DNA of 64,000 nt from Chrysoperla carnea (Eukaryota; Arthropoda; Insecta; Neuroptera; Chrysopidae): the NCBI RefSeq assembly GCF_905475395.1, contig NC_058339.1, forward strand, positions 72,692,520-72,756,519, given 5' to 3'. Made by a program: the position numbers and the translations under genes. A model generated the notes under the pieces. It had not been told where the DNA came from. It saw only the letters and a program-made list of their open reading frames with translations, and did no database searches. Numbering within the stretch: position 1 is the stretch's first letter; the number at the start of each line of letters is the position of its first letter. Shown here in pieces: positions 1 through 10,460 of this stretch.

Positions 1-2137
1 TGGATTCCATGATACACTGTCCGCAAGCTCAATTCCTTTTAATTGTTTTTGATATTTTCGCGAAAGTAATAAACTTCCACCCCAACAAGCGTCAATATGT
101 AACCATAATTGATATTTCGTACAAATTCTTGCAATTTCTGTAAATGGATCAAAACTACCCAAAACTGTAGTTCCAGCGGTTGCATTCACGTAAAATGGTT
201 TATTTCCATTTTGGATTGATTGGATAATTGCTTTTTCTAATTCTTCGGGGATCATTTGACCATAATCGTTTGTTTTAACTTTTACTAAATTATCCGTTCC
301 AATTCCAAGCCAATGGACACCTTTCTCTATTGAATAATGTGCATCTTGAGATGTAAACGCAACCAATTGCACCCCCTTCATACCTTAATATAGGAAATTT
401 GTGATCAAAAGAAACGTTTTTAGCAAAAGAAATTGTAAACATCAAGGCTGGGGAAAATTTGTAGATTAAATAAAAAAGACGGAAGTGAGTTTTTCTTACT
501 TTTAAATTTTTCCAGAAACAAAATAATAGCAGTCGATTGAAGTGACAAAATAATTAGTTATTTGTAATTTTTTTCAAAACTAGAAGTTTGCTTTGGTTAA
601 AAGTTTGGAACAACCATCATATTTTAAAAAAATCCATAAAATGGTAAATTAATTCTGTTATTTTATTGTAAAATTAATTTAATGAAGGAAATCTCAAAGA
701 GTTCTAATTCGGAAAAAAAAGTCTATTAAAGTGTCCGATTTAAATTTTTTGTAAAAAAAATCCTTATTTGAAATTAACTTAAGTTTGTTCCAAACTTTTA
801 TATCAAAATTCAAAATTTAAAAATTGCAATAAAAATAAAAACTAACAATTGTCTGAGTTAATTGTTAAAATACTCTGATAGAAAGTGTCGAATGTCAATG
901 CTTGCATTAGTTTTTATAAATTAGACAAGTTTAAAAAACCAACACAATTATGGCGCCATTTATTTGCGAAAATATTTTCTAGAATTTTGTTTTTAGTTTT
1001 CGAAAATGTTTCGCAAGACCACTAGTTTAAGCTACCTGCAAATTTTCAACTCCCTATCTTTTAAAGGAGAAAAAGAACACCAAACTTTTGTCCTAATTTG
1101 TTCCCGCATGGACAAACAGTCATGTATATAAAAAAAATGTTTCAAACAAAAGTTGTTTATTTTTTTATAAGGAACATTTTTTTATTTAAACTTTTGTTCA
1201 ATCTCTAACGGTTTACAAGATGTGTCTTACGATCTCAAGACCCAAATGACCTATGTTGCTCGTTTACGAACTCAAACTCACTTTTTATGCCCTGAGTACG
1301 CTATAAAAATTTCAGCTTGATATCTCTTTTCGTTTTGAGTTACCGCGATGATAGACAAACGGAAATGGGCTAATTAGGTGATTTTATGAACACTACCTAT
1401 ACTCAAAATTTCTTCGGTGCATCAACATTTTTAAGCGCTACAAACTTGGGACTAAACTTGGTATACCTTAATGTATATTGCATATATACAGGCTATAACA
1501 ATTGCAATAAACCTCCCCTCACCATTTTGTTTCAGGAAAATTTTAAGAATAGGAAAGACTTTGAATCCTCTAATTACATAAAAAAATTAAGAACTTTTAC
1601 GGAATTGTCTTGAAGAAAAAATGATTATTCCAGAAAATTACCTTGAGTTTTAACATTAGGCAAAGCTCTAAAACGTGCTAAAACTATGGAATACATATTC
1701 GAAATACTTCCACCCGGAGCAAAAATTCCATCACCATTTTCAAAATGAACCAACTCCAATATTTTCGTAATGACAGTTTGTTCAATTAAAGTAAACACTG
1801 GCGCCACCTCATACGTATATTGGCTGGTGTTCAAAGCTTCCGTAATCCATGCCCCAGCCAATCCATAACAATCCGTACCACCATAGAGTTGATTAAAAAA
1901 ATATGGATGTGCAGTCTTAACACTATATTTTAAGACGTCACTCAATATTTTCTCAAATTGTTCATCATTCAAACATTGATCGTTAAGTGTGATGTTAATA
2001 GTTTTTTGTAATTCATTTGGTTGTAAAAATTGTATAATAGGTTCAGTTGTTGGTACTTCTAAGATGTTTGTTTTTTTCAATAATTCACAAACTTTTGTTA
2101 ATAATATTGTAGTTTTTTCTTGATTATTGTTATTCAT
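1..2137 (-). CDS. Acidic amino-acid decarboxylase, CSAD/ADC-like (5' part, 2 exons)
   Basis: Exon 1 is 1642-2137 (ATG at 2137). The donor lies after CAAG and the intron is 384-1641. Exon 2 is 383-1 and runs off the window. The phase-1 junction gives KTQ-G-MKGVQLVAFTS, which matches the group II PLP decarboxylase family (cysteine sulfinate, aspartate and glutamate decarboxylases). Visible family landmarks are APGGSISNMYS in exon 1, then AHYSIEKG, NATAGTT and HVDACWGGS in exon 2. The last readable residues are DSVSWNP; in this family HK follows, the K being the PLP lysine, so the catalytic lysine lies just outside. About 292 of the usual ~500 residues are present. These enzymes make hypotaurine, beta-alanine or GABA; insect paralogues supply beta-alanine for cuticle tanning. 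I cannot tell CSAD from ADC here. The intron holds a family A repeat. Confidence 0.88.
841..1500 (-). repeat. Family A dispersed element, near full length, in CSAD-like intron 1
   Basis: This copy starts with the hairpin-bearing end (an ACAATT...AATTGT imperfect palindrome around 844-866). It runs through the landmarks common to the family: the TTTCAAACAAAAGTTG block, TCTCTAACGGTTTACAAGA, the CTCACTTTTT block, TCTCTTTTCGTTTT, and the ACAAACTTGGGACTAAACTT end near 1440-1460. It carries a variant inner segment (about 880-1050) shared with the copies at 12373 and 13660. Short open frames inside it are not genes. Confidence 0.8.
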
Positions 2138-2744
2138 TTTGAGTTTAAAAAAAAAAAAATGAAATTTTATAAAAAATAATGCGTACTCACTTTGCTAATA
2201 ACAAATACTAAACTGATTTATGAGAAAGTTTAAGCTGTTTAACTGTTTTGGTGAAAACGTTCAATCATATATATAAAATATATTTTTAAACAGAGAAAAA
2301 ACTACTTACATTTCGTTTTGGAGGATTTTAAAATGTGTTAAGTGTTTTTAGAACATTGGAAAAAATTGCTACATATTACACAACTCAAAAATGAGTTCGC
2401 TTTTTTTGAGAGAAGAGAAAAAGGTCTTATAGAGTTCATGTGAATTATAGTTAAAAAAAAAAAAATTGCAAACGGATATAAGTAGCTTGAATTAGTTCAA
2501 AAATTTACTTATATTAATTACATGTGCAGGAATGTAATTACAGTTATAATTTTTAAGGTTCTGTAGGTAAAAATATTGAAGAGTTAATTTGCTTACAGTA
2601 ATTAATATATGTATTACATGTATTAATTTATAGTACAGGCGCTGAAGTATAAATATCAATCGCTAAAATCGGGACTTTACGAGAAAGTCTCTTATAAAGT
2701 GTTCTTTTTTTACGTAGGGCGTTATAAAGTTCACCAAATAAAGC
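2138..2744. other. Upstream region of the CSAD-like gene
   Basis: AT-rich DNA that should hold the promoter and 5' UTR of the minus-strand decarboxylase. I see no convincing TATA box, initiator or other gene. Poly-A/T runs at about 2147-2159 and 2453-2464. Confidence 0.4.
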
Positions 2745-3105
2745 ATTTAAACCCCCGAACTAAAAAAAGGGGTGTTATAAGTTTGACCGATATGTGTGTG
2801 TGTCAACCTGTCTGTCTGTCTGTCTGTGGCACCGTAGCGCCTAAACGGATCAACCGATTTTGATTTTATTTGTTGTGTTTGAAAGGTTATCTAATGGAGA
2901 GTGCGATTTTAAGGTTCCGCACCCGAAAAAACTAAAAAAAATGACGCTGATCTTCAAAATCGGTTCAGTTTGGAAAAGGTTTTAAGAAAAAAGGTAATTT
3001 AATGGAGAGTATTCTTAGATATGTTTCAAGTGCAAGTTTAGGGTTCCACTTCCGAAAAATTTGTCAGAGGTTTTTAAATTTTGTAAATTTCACTTGTGAT
3101 ATATG
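2745..3105 (+). repeat. Family B dispersed repeat with (GTCT)n tract
   Basis: Contains GTCTGTCTGTCTGTCTGTGG at 2811-2830, followed by CCTAAACGGATCAACCGATT. Two internal segments then resemble each other (GGTTCCGCACCCGAAAAA and GGGTTCCACTTCCGAAAAA). The same blocks recur at 24905-25100, 45630-45935 (-) and 58350-58735 (-), so it is interspersed. The class is not determined; no coding capacity. Confidence 0.65.
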
Positions 3106-3440
3106 GAAAAAGTGGAACAAGCGTCAGAAATTTTGCATAATGTGTCGAATTTTTGTTGAATTCGTTGGGTTTTAGAAAAAGAAACATATCGAAATTTTTA
3201 TATTACAAACTTCCCAACGCTTGTACTATTAAGTATCACTTAATAACTTTAATCAAGGTCATATAATTTTGTTCCGTACCTAAATGATACCCTTAATCCT
3301 TTGTATTTATTTAAAAAGATTTTTAACTTATAAATGATTCTTAAATATTGTTGAAAATATTTCATATATCTTTTTTAAAATAGGCAACTTTGTATACACA
3401 TATGTACTGTAAGTTGCGATTATAGAAAAATTATAACGAG

Positions 3441-3962
3441 TAAAATTAAACAATTGACTGAGTTAATTGATGAAATACACTGAATTGACGGTATTGATCG
3501 TTTGTTATAGTATTCGAAATATTTATTCCCGTTATATATTTATTTCCGTATTTCCAATTTTTTTTTTTTTTGCAGAAAATGGACATCAAAGTTTTCCCCT
3601 AATTTGCGACCTTGCGAGAAAATAATGTTTACAAAAAAAAGTTTCAAACAAAAGTTGTTTATTTTTGTTGTTGTTTTCTATCTCTAACGGTTTCCAAAAT
3701 GGGTCTTACGAACCCAAAACCAAATTGACCCATGTTGCTCATTTACGAGCTTAAAGTCACTTTTTACGTCCTGAGTAAACTAGCTATGAAAGTTTCAGCT
3801 CGATTTCTCTTTTCGTTTTTGAATTATCGTGTAAATGGACTAATTAGTTGATTTTATCAACACCTATACCAAAATTTCGTTCGCATCATTAATATTTCTA
3901 AGCGTTACAAACTTGGGACTAAAATTGGTATACCTTGATATATATTTCATATATATAAAATT
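3441..3962 (-). repeat. Family A dispersed element
   Basis: Begins at the hairpin end (CAATTGACTGAGTTAATTG at 3451-3469) and ends with ACTTGGGACTAAAATTGGTATACC near 3911-3935. It shares the internal CTCTAACGGTTTCCAAAATG, GACCCATGTTGCTC and TTTCAGCTCGATTTCTC blocks with other copies. Confidence 0.78.
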
Positions 3963-5163
3963 TTTTTTTAACTCGCAAGTTAGAGGTCACGGCTTCTGTA
4001 CTTGAGTCCCAATTAAGTTGATATACTTTATTCTCGACCTCGAGTCTCAATAAGGTTGATATTTGAGATACTAAATATACGAGGGATGCTTTCAACTAAA
4101 CGCAATCCTGGTGATACAATGGCTGCATCCAGCCGTAATAAGCGCTAATGAGCGTTCAGTTAGCAGAGGCACTCCGTATATTGATAATCCATTTTTTCTT
4201 TAAGAGCGTTGTCTTGTGAGACGACACCTTCACAAAGTAAGTACAAATAAATTTATAATTTTTTTACACTATTATGTCCATAGCAAGACAACTACCTTAA
4301 AATACATGGGGTGCCATTAACCCTAAAGAAATTCTGAGCGCTCAGTTCATCTAAACGCAGTCAATAATAATTGTTTCATAAACAACAACGGTGAATGAAT
4401 TATGTATGCATTCAGCATTAGTATAATTCTGACTTAACTAATAAATAATAAATTTACTTATCTCAAAATAAAAAAAAAAAGAATATTGAACCTAGTTGAA
4501 TTTCATCTAGACCATAAAATCATGTCTTCTTAATATTAATTACATTGAGAAATATTTCTGTAATCAACATGTTTTGAATTGGAAAATTTTTGAATTATAA
4601 AATGTTTATAACCTCTTTTTTTCTTTTGTTAAAATAATTATTATTTTATAAAAATAAACACTTTACTTACCAAAGTCTGGTTTTATTACGTAGGTACTTC
4701 AAGTCAAGACACTCAGCACCAGTGGGGTAAAGATATAGATAGATCTATTTGCACTATTATTAAACAAACTACCCAAAGATTAAATAACTAATAAAACTAT
4801 CTAATAAAAACTTTTTTATCTACAAATTTTTACAAAATTAAATATCACTTTATAAAATTAAAAATGTTTATTTTAAATAAAGAATGTTAATTAAGTATAA
4901 TGAGGACATTAAATTTATAATATTTATTCATACTAAATGATTTTTAATTCATCAGCTTTATTTTGGAAAAAAATTTGACTAAAAACTTTTGAAAGTATTT
5001 ATCAATGAGATAAAGATAATTTTTAATAAATCTCTGTCTGTATATATGTGTTTTTTTTCTAAATAACTAAGTAATAAATTAAACGTTTCTTGTAGACGAA
5101 ATTTAAATTTTTCATACTTTTATATTACCTATTACACTGGTCAACACAAGTCTTATTTCCTTT
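3963..5163. other. Intergenic DNA, no gene seen
   Basis: AT-rich. The segment 3970-4250 is less AT-rich and non-coding, perhaps an unclassified repeat remnant. From 4250 to 5163 I see only A/T-rich low-complexity sequence. Confidence 0.4.
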
Positions 5164-6842
5164 ATTATACCATGTATATATGAAATATACATAGTATATT
5201 AAGTTTAGTCCCAAGTTTGTAACGCTTAAAAATATTGATACTACGAAAAAAACTTTGGTATAGGTAAATCGATTGGAATTCGATCCAAAATTTCTTTTTT
5301 TTTCGAAAATTACTCGGCCAAATAATTTTTTACGATTTTTTCGAATTTTTCTAAGGGGTACCCCTTGAAAAAATTGCAAAAAATCGATACAAATTTATCG
5401 TCTCCAATTTCGATAAAACTCTGTATATAAGGTAATTTTGACCCAAAAAATACAAAAATCGGTTTCATTTAACGATTGAGCAAATAATTCTCGAGATAAT
5501 ACCGGAAATCGATCCGAAATATCATTTTTTTCGAAAATTACTCGGCCAATCGCCAAATAAACTCGATTTTTGAATTTCTTGGGTCAAAATTACCTTATAA
5601 ACTGAGTTTCATCAAATTCCGAAACAAATAATTTTTTACGATTTTTTCGAATTTTTCTAAGGGGTACCCCTTGAAAAAATTGCAAAAAATCGATACAAAT
5701 TTATCGTCTCCAATTTCGATAAAACTCTGTATATAAGGTAATTTTGACCCAAAAAATACAAAAATCGGTTTCATTTAACGATTGAGCAAATAATTCTCGA
5801 GATAATACCGGAAATCGATCCGAAATATCATTTTTTTCGAAAATTACTCGGCCAATCGCCAAATAAACTCGATTTTTGAATTTCTTGGGTCAAAATTACC
5901 TTATAAACTGAGTTTCATCAAATTCCGAAACAAATAATTTTTTACGATTTTTTCGAATTTTTCTAAGGGGTACCCCTTGAAAAAATTGAAAGAAATCGAT
6001 ACAAATTTATCTTCTCCGATTTCGATAAAACTCTGTATATAAGGTAATGTTGACCCAAAAAATACAAAAATCGATTTCATTTAACGATTGGGCGAATAAT
6101 TCTAGAGATAATACCGGAAATCGATCCGAAATATCGTTTTTTTCGAAAATTACTCGGCCAATCGCCAAATAAACTCGATTTTTGAATTTCTTGGGTCAAA
6201 ATTACCTTATAAACTGAGTTTCATCAAATTCCGAAACGAATAATTTTTTACGATTTTTTCGAATTTTTCTAAGGGGTACCCCTTGAAAAAATTGCAAAAA
6301 ATCGATACAAATTTATCTTCTCCGATTTCGATAAAACTCTGTATATAAGGTAATGTTGACCCAAAAAATACAAAAATCGATTTCATTTAACGATTGGGCG
6401 AATAATTCTAGAGATAATACCGGAAATCGATCCGAAATATCGTTTTTTTCGAAAATTACTCGACCAATCGCCAAATAAACTCGATTTTTGAATTTCTTGG
6501 GTCAAAATTACCTTATAAACTGAGTTTCATCAAATTCCGAAACAAATAATTTTTTACGATTTTTTCGAATTTTTCTAAGGAGTCATAAGGTCATTTGGGT
6601 CTTTGCTGCGTAGGGCCTTTCTTGTAAACCGTTAGAGATAGAACAAAAATTTAAATGTAGAAAATGTTCCTTATAAAATATTAAACAACATTTTTTCGTA
6701 AACATCACTGTTTACCCGTGAGAGCACAAAATTGTATAGTATGTTATGGTTATATCAGTTATAGTATCAGACAGAGTAATCAACACTGTCCATACATGGT
6801 ATTTCGACAATTAACTCAATCAATTGTTTGTTTTCTCTTGTT
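5164..6842 (+). repeat. Family A element interrupted by a tandem array
   Basis: The left end at 5164-5265 (TATACCATGTATATATGAAA, TTTAGTCCCAAGTTTGTAAC, ending TTTGGTATAGGT) is standard family A. The right part at about 6585-6842 is also standard: AACCGTTAGAGATAGAACAA, AAACATCACTGTTTACCCGT, then the terminal hairpin near 6813-6833. What separates them is not the usual ~320-bp middle but a satellite-like array (own entry). The array therefore replaces the core of the element rather than sitting beside it. Confidence 0.78.
5266..6578 (+). repeat. ~306-bp tandem repeat array, about 4.3 copies
   Basis: The landmark CTAAGGGGTACCCC (CTAAGGAG in the last copy) recurs at 5351, 5658, 5963, 6269 and 6575, giving a period of 305-307 bp. 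Copies are nearly identical, differing by scattered substitutions. Each monomer has an internal inverted repeat: an arm around AAGGTAATTTTGACCCAA faces its complement TTGGGTCAAAATTACCTT, with similarity extending some 75 bp each way. It also holds the perfect palindrome AAGGGGTACCCCTT. A monomer could fold into a long hairpin. No coding capacity; copy number may be under-represented in assembly. Confidence 0.9.
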
Positions 6843-7382
6843 TATTTTTCTGTTATTGTGTATTTCTATGGTCCTGACTATAACAAAAATACTGGGAGAT
6901 TTCTAACAGCTTTACTTTTTGAAATATACAGTCTTCTAATTTTGACCAAAAAATTACAGAAAATTAATATATTATGTTAACAAATTTTCTATTGAACAAC
7001 ACTATATTAAACAGAGAATATATCGGTAAAGTTTACTGATATAGTCTCTGATATTAAATGATCTTTTGTAAGATTTCCTTGAAAGAACGACTTTAAGTAG
7101 ATCTCGTTGAAAACTCCAGCAGTAGCCTGCCATCATATGAAATTCCCATCGCCCCTGATAACGCCATTCCATTCAACTGTTCCTCATTTATGTCCTCACT
7201 TTGTGAAATCGGTCTAAATGCGAGTGCAGGAAGTGAATTTTTATGCTCGTGATACACTTCAACAGATTCTTTTCTCGGATAACAGATTTTTTTCTCGGGC
7301 AACTAGATAAAATGTAATGTTGGTTTCCGAAGTAAGCAAATTTTTTTTTAAACGAGATGCTAAAATTTCAAAAGCTTCTTTT

Positions 7383-7680
7383 ATTTACGAACTCGACCTC
7401 ACTTTTTACTTCCTGAGTACGCTGTAAAAATTTCAGCTAGATATCTTTTTTCGTTTTTGAGTTATCGAGTTGATAGGCGGAGGGAGGAACAGACGGACAA
7501 CCGAAAATAGACTAATTAGGTGATTTTATGAACACCTTTACCAAAATTTTATTCGTAGCATCAATATTTCTAAGCGTTACAAACTTGGGACTAAACTTAG
7601 TATACCTTGCATATCACATATATGCATGGTATAATAAATTTAGTATACCTTACATATTACATATATGCATGGTATAAAAA
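7383..7680 (-). repeat. Family A element, partial
   Basis: Retains only the half with ACGAACTCGACCTCACTTTT, the TTTCGTTTTTGAGTTATCGA block and ACAAACTTGGGACTAAACTT. The terminal TTAGTATACCTT...GCATGGTATAA unit occurs twice in tandem (about 7596-7635 and 7639-7676), a small terminal duplication. The hairpin half is absent. Confidence 0.72.
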
Positions 7681-7794
7681 TGTGTCAAGCTTAAGGGCTA
7701 AACACGCATCGCATGTTCTTGTGTACAAAGCGCACTGTACCTTAATATTTTAACCCATACCCCTATTGTTTTCAAGTAAAAGCTTTCCAAATCA

Positions 7795-7978
7795 CAAATT
7801 TAAAAAAATTGAAGATAAAGGAAAGCGTATATCCAAACTTTTCAATAGCGAGAACCTTTTTTCTGTAATATAAATAAAGTCCAAAAGGAGTGGGAACGAA
7901 AGCTTCAGGTACCTTGCGCTGAGCTATTGAGAAGTTGGCGGATATAAGCATTCCTTTATCTTCAATTTTTTTAAATTT
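7795..7978. mobile_element. Foldback/MITE-like element with ~55-bp inverted arms
   Basis: The left arm at 7795-7850 (starts AATTTAAAAAAATTGAAGAT) is the imperfect reverse complement of 7923-7978 (ends ATCTTCAATTTTTTTAAATT). About 70 bp separate the arms. No coding capacity. Superfamily not assigned because no clear target-site duplication is visible. Confidence 0.7.
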
Positions 7979-8538
7979 ATATTCGCGATTTTTATTTATT
8001 ATTATTCAGTACAAAGCGTTAACAATTAGAAACGTTAAATGAGGGGATAATATGACTTCAGTGATGGAAAATGGAGCTTGTTGCTCACGAGTTTTATATT
8101 TATATGACGGCTCTAGAATATAGTCAAAATTTGTTTAAACAAATAATATGATGTTCACAACGCAAAAAAGCATTTGAAAACAAAAAAAGGAATTATGAAA
8201 TAATTTACAAAAAATTTTCAAATAAACGAAAATTAATCGGCAACGGTTAATTACATTCGGAAAAGATTGAATCATCGAATATTACGCAATCGCATAAAAA
8301 TTTATTATTCGATGTTTATTTTTACTTGTATTGTACAATATTTTAAGGTTAGTACAGAAAAACTTGAAATTTAGGTTAATCAATTTTACTTGAAATTAAT
8401 TGAAAAATGAATAATTTTTAAGGTCTCAATCAAATGATTTAAATAAAATGAATTAAATAATTATGTTACAATAAATCTAGAAATCGGACCAATTTAGAAA
8501 TTTCTTAACTGTCAAAAATATCTTAAAACGCAGAAAAA
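7979..8538. other. Upstream region of the EMRE gene
   Basis: AT-rich sequence that should include the EMRE promoter and 5' UTR. I see no TATA box at the usual distance from a defined start site and no other gene. Confidence 0.35.
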
Positions 8539-8799
8539 ATGGCATTTATTCGAAGTTTTACAACATTATTTACACCGTTTCGAAATCCAACAATTATCGT
8601 TCAAACACGGTCAGCAACTCAAACTAAAAGTGGAGCGATATTAGCGGAACCGCAACGGACACCATTTGGATTAATTGGTTTAGTATGTGCTGTTGTACCT
8701 GGTTTATTGATTGGGGCAGCAATTAGTAAAAATATTGCTAATTTCTTAGAAGAGAATGATTTGTTTGTGCCATCTGACGATGATGACGACGATGATTAA
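8539..8799 (+). CDS. EMRE: Essential MCU regulator EMRE, mitochondrial
   Basis: Single-exon 86-aa protein. EMRE is the small inner-membrane subunit that holds the MCU calcium channel open and tethers the MICU gatekeepers. Residues 1-30 are basic and hydroxylated, fitting a mitochondrial presequence. Residues ~42-65 form the single transmembrane helix with small residues (GLIGL, PGLLIGAAISKN). SKNIANFLEENDLFVP resembles the vertebrate SKNFAALLEEHDIFVP, and the tail is seven aspartates, the acidic segment known to contact MICU1. The matrix-side PKP-like motif reads AEPQRTPFG here. Length matches the family (~90-107 aa). A polyadenylation signal AATAAA lies at 8922-8927. Confidence 0.95.
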   Translation: MAFIRSFTTLFTPFRNPTIIVQTRSATQTKSGAILAEPQRTPFGLIGLVCAVVPGLLIGAAISKNIANFLEENDLFVPSDDDDDDD

Positions 8800-8921
8800 A
8801 TGATCGCACCGATTCTTGTTTTGTTTAGACAAAAAAAAAATGTACCAATTTTTTGCTGGATACGTTTAATTAGCTAAATTAAAATTTTATTTATTTGTTA
8901 TGTTTACGATCTTGTTATTGT

Positions 8922-8927
8922 AATAAA
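8922..8927 (+). terminator. Polyadenylation signal of EMRE
   Basis: AATAAA hexamer 123 bp after the EMRE stop, in an A/T-rich 3' UTR. Confidence 0.6.
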
Positions 8928-9263
8928 AATATTCGCAATGTGACCACAATTTTTGTACCTTTGATTTTTTATCCATACTCGTAAGTAATTATCCTGTTCC
9001 TATTCGAAGAAAATACACCAAACACTCCAGTAAACGAGGATTAGACCATTAAATTCTGTCCTATAGCTCTGATTGTCTTGAAAATTTGACGGTAAGTAGA
9101 TAAGACTTAAGATATAAAAGTTATGAAATGCATTTTCCTAGGGGGTTGGAACAACCCCTTGTGTTACTTAAGTGTAATTAAAAAGTCAACATATTACGAG
9201 TTATTTTATGTCAAAAAACTTAAAAATTGGACGTTTTATAAAAAAAGCTACAACTGCTAAAAG

Positions 9264-9595
9264 CAAGTGAAAACAAAAAAAACTCAGTTAATTGTTGAAA
9301 TACCATGTGTAGACAGTGTTGATGCCGCAATCGTTTGTTTTTTACGTCACGTAAGTAAAGAAAGATAGTCACTCTTAGATAGCCACACGCACATAACTGA
9401 TATTCCTATAAAATTTGCACCTAATTTGCGCACTCGCGAGTAAACACTGATGTTTACGAATAAATGTTTCAAACAAAAGTTGTTTATTTTTTCATATGGA
9501 ACATTTTTTTATTCCAACTTTTGTTATATCTCTAACGATTTACAAATTGGGTCCTACGAACTCAAGACCCAACTGACCTTTGTTGCTCATTTACG
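9264..9595 (-). repeat. Family A element, truncated
   Basis: Starts with CAAGTGAAAAC and the AACTCAGTTAATTGTTG hairpin end. It contains AGTAAACACTGATGTTTACG and the AAACAAAAGTTGTTTATTTT block, and stops at TTGCTCATTTACG. The half with TTTAGTCCCAAG is missing. It faces the next family A copy (9751-10321, opposite orientation), so the two form a loose inverted pair. Confidence 0.75.
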
Positions 9596-9750
9596 TACAT
9601 AAAAAAAAAAACTTCCTTTTCATACTATTATATATATATCATTCTATTATATTATACCCCTATCCCGCCGTTTCTGGGAAAAAAAAATTGTCAATGTCAA
9701 AACATCTAATGCTTATACAGGTTCAAGTCCTGGCTCAAAATACGTATTTT

Positions 9751-10321
9751 TATACCATGTATATATGAAATATATCAAGGTATATTAAGTTTAGTCCCAA
9801 GTTTGTAACGTTTAAAAATATTGATACTACGAACAAAATTTTGGTATAGGTTTTCATAAAATCATCTAATTAGTTCATTTCTGGTTTCCTGCCAGTCGAT
9901 AACTCAAAAACGAAAAGAGATCAAACTGAAATTTTTATAGCGTGCTTAGGGCATAAAAAGTGAGGTCCAGTTCTCAAATGAGCAACATAGGTCAATTGGG
10001 TCTTGGGTCCGCAAGACCCATCTTGTAAACCGTTTGAGATATAACAAAAGTTATATGTAAAAAATGTTCCTTATAAAAAAATAAACAACTTTTTGTTTGA
10101 AACTTTTTTTTGTAAACATCATTGTTTACCCGCGAGGGAGCAAATTTTATACATAGTATGTATTATATGGGAATATCAGCTATATATGAATGTGTGGCTA
10201 TCTAAGAGTGGACATCTTTCTTTACTTACGCGACGTCAAAAAACAAACGATTGCGTCATCTTAACACTGTCTATAAATGGTATTTAAACAATTAACTCAG
10301 TAAATTGTTTGTTTTCACTTG
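9751..10321 (+). repeat. Family A element, near full length
   Basis: Runs from TATACCATGTATATATGAAA (9751) to the hairpin AACAATTAACTCAGTAAATTG and GTTTTCACTTG (10321). Good reference copy of the 570-580 bp plain form without satellite core. Apparent small reading frames inside are incidental. Confidence 0.82.
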
Positions 10322-10460
10322 TTGAATTATCAATTCAACTTTTCCATTTAATGTTATATCAGCGGAAATCAATAGTTTCCCCCAAAAATAAAATGACTTT
10401 TGATTTAAATATAATTAGATTCAATTTAATTACAGTAAAATTTAAAATGTTCAGTATTTT

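Noticed and set aside
1386-1613. 75-codon plus-strand frame inside the decarboxylase intron
   Set aside because: It begins within a family A repeat end; similar frames appear in other family A copies (5125, 26187) only because of the repeat.
5266-6578. Regular repeats as a possible CRISPR array
   Set aside because: Units are ~306 bp, contiguous and nearly identical throughout, with no spacers, in a eukaryotic genome; it is a tandem satellite.
9708-9735. CAGGTTCAAGTCCTGG resembling a tRNA T-arm
   Set aside because: No A box, anticodon arm or acceptor stem nearby; could be chance or a SINE scrap.
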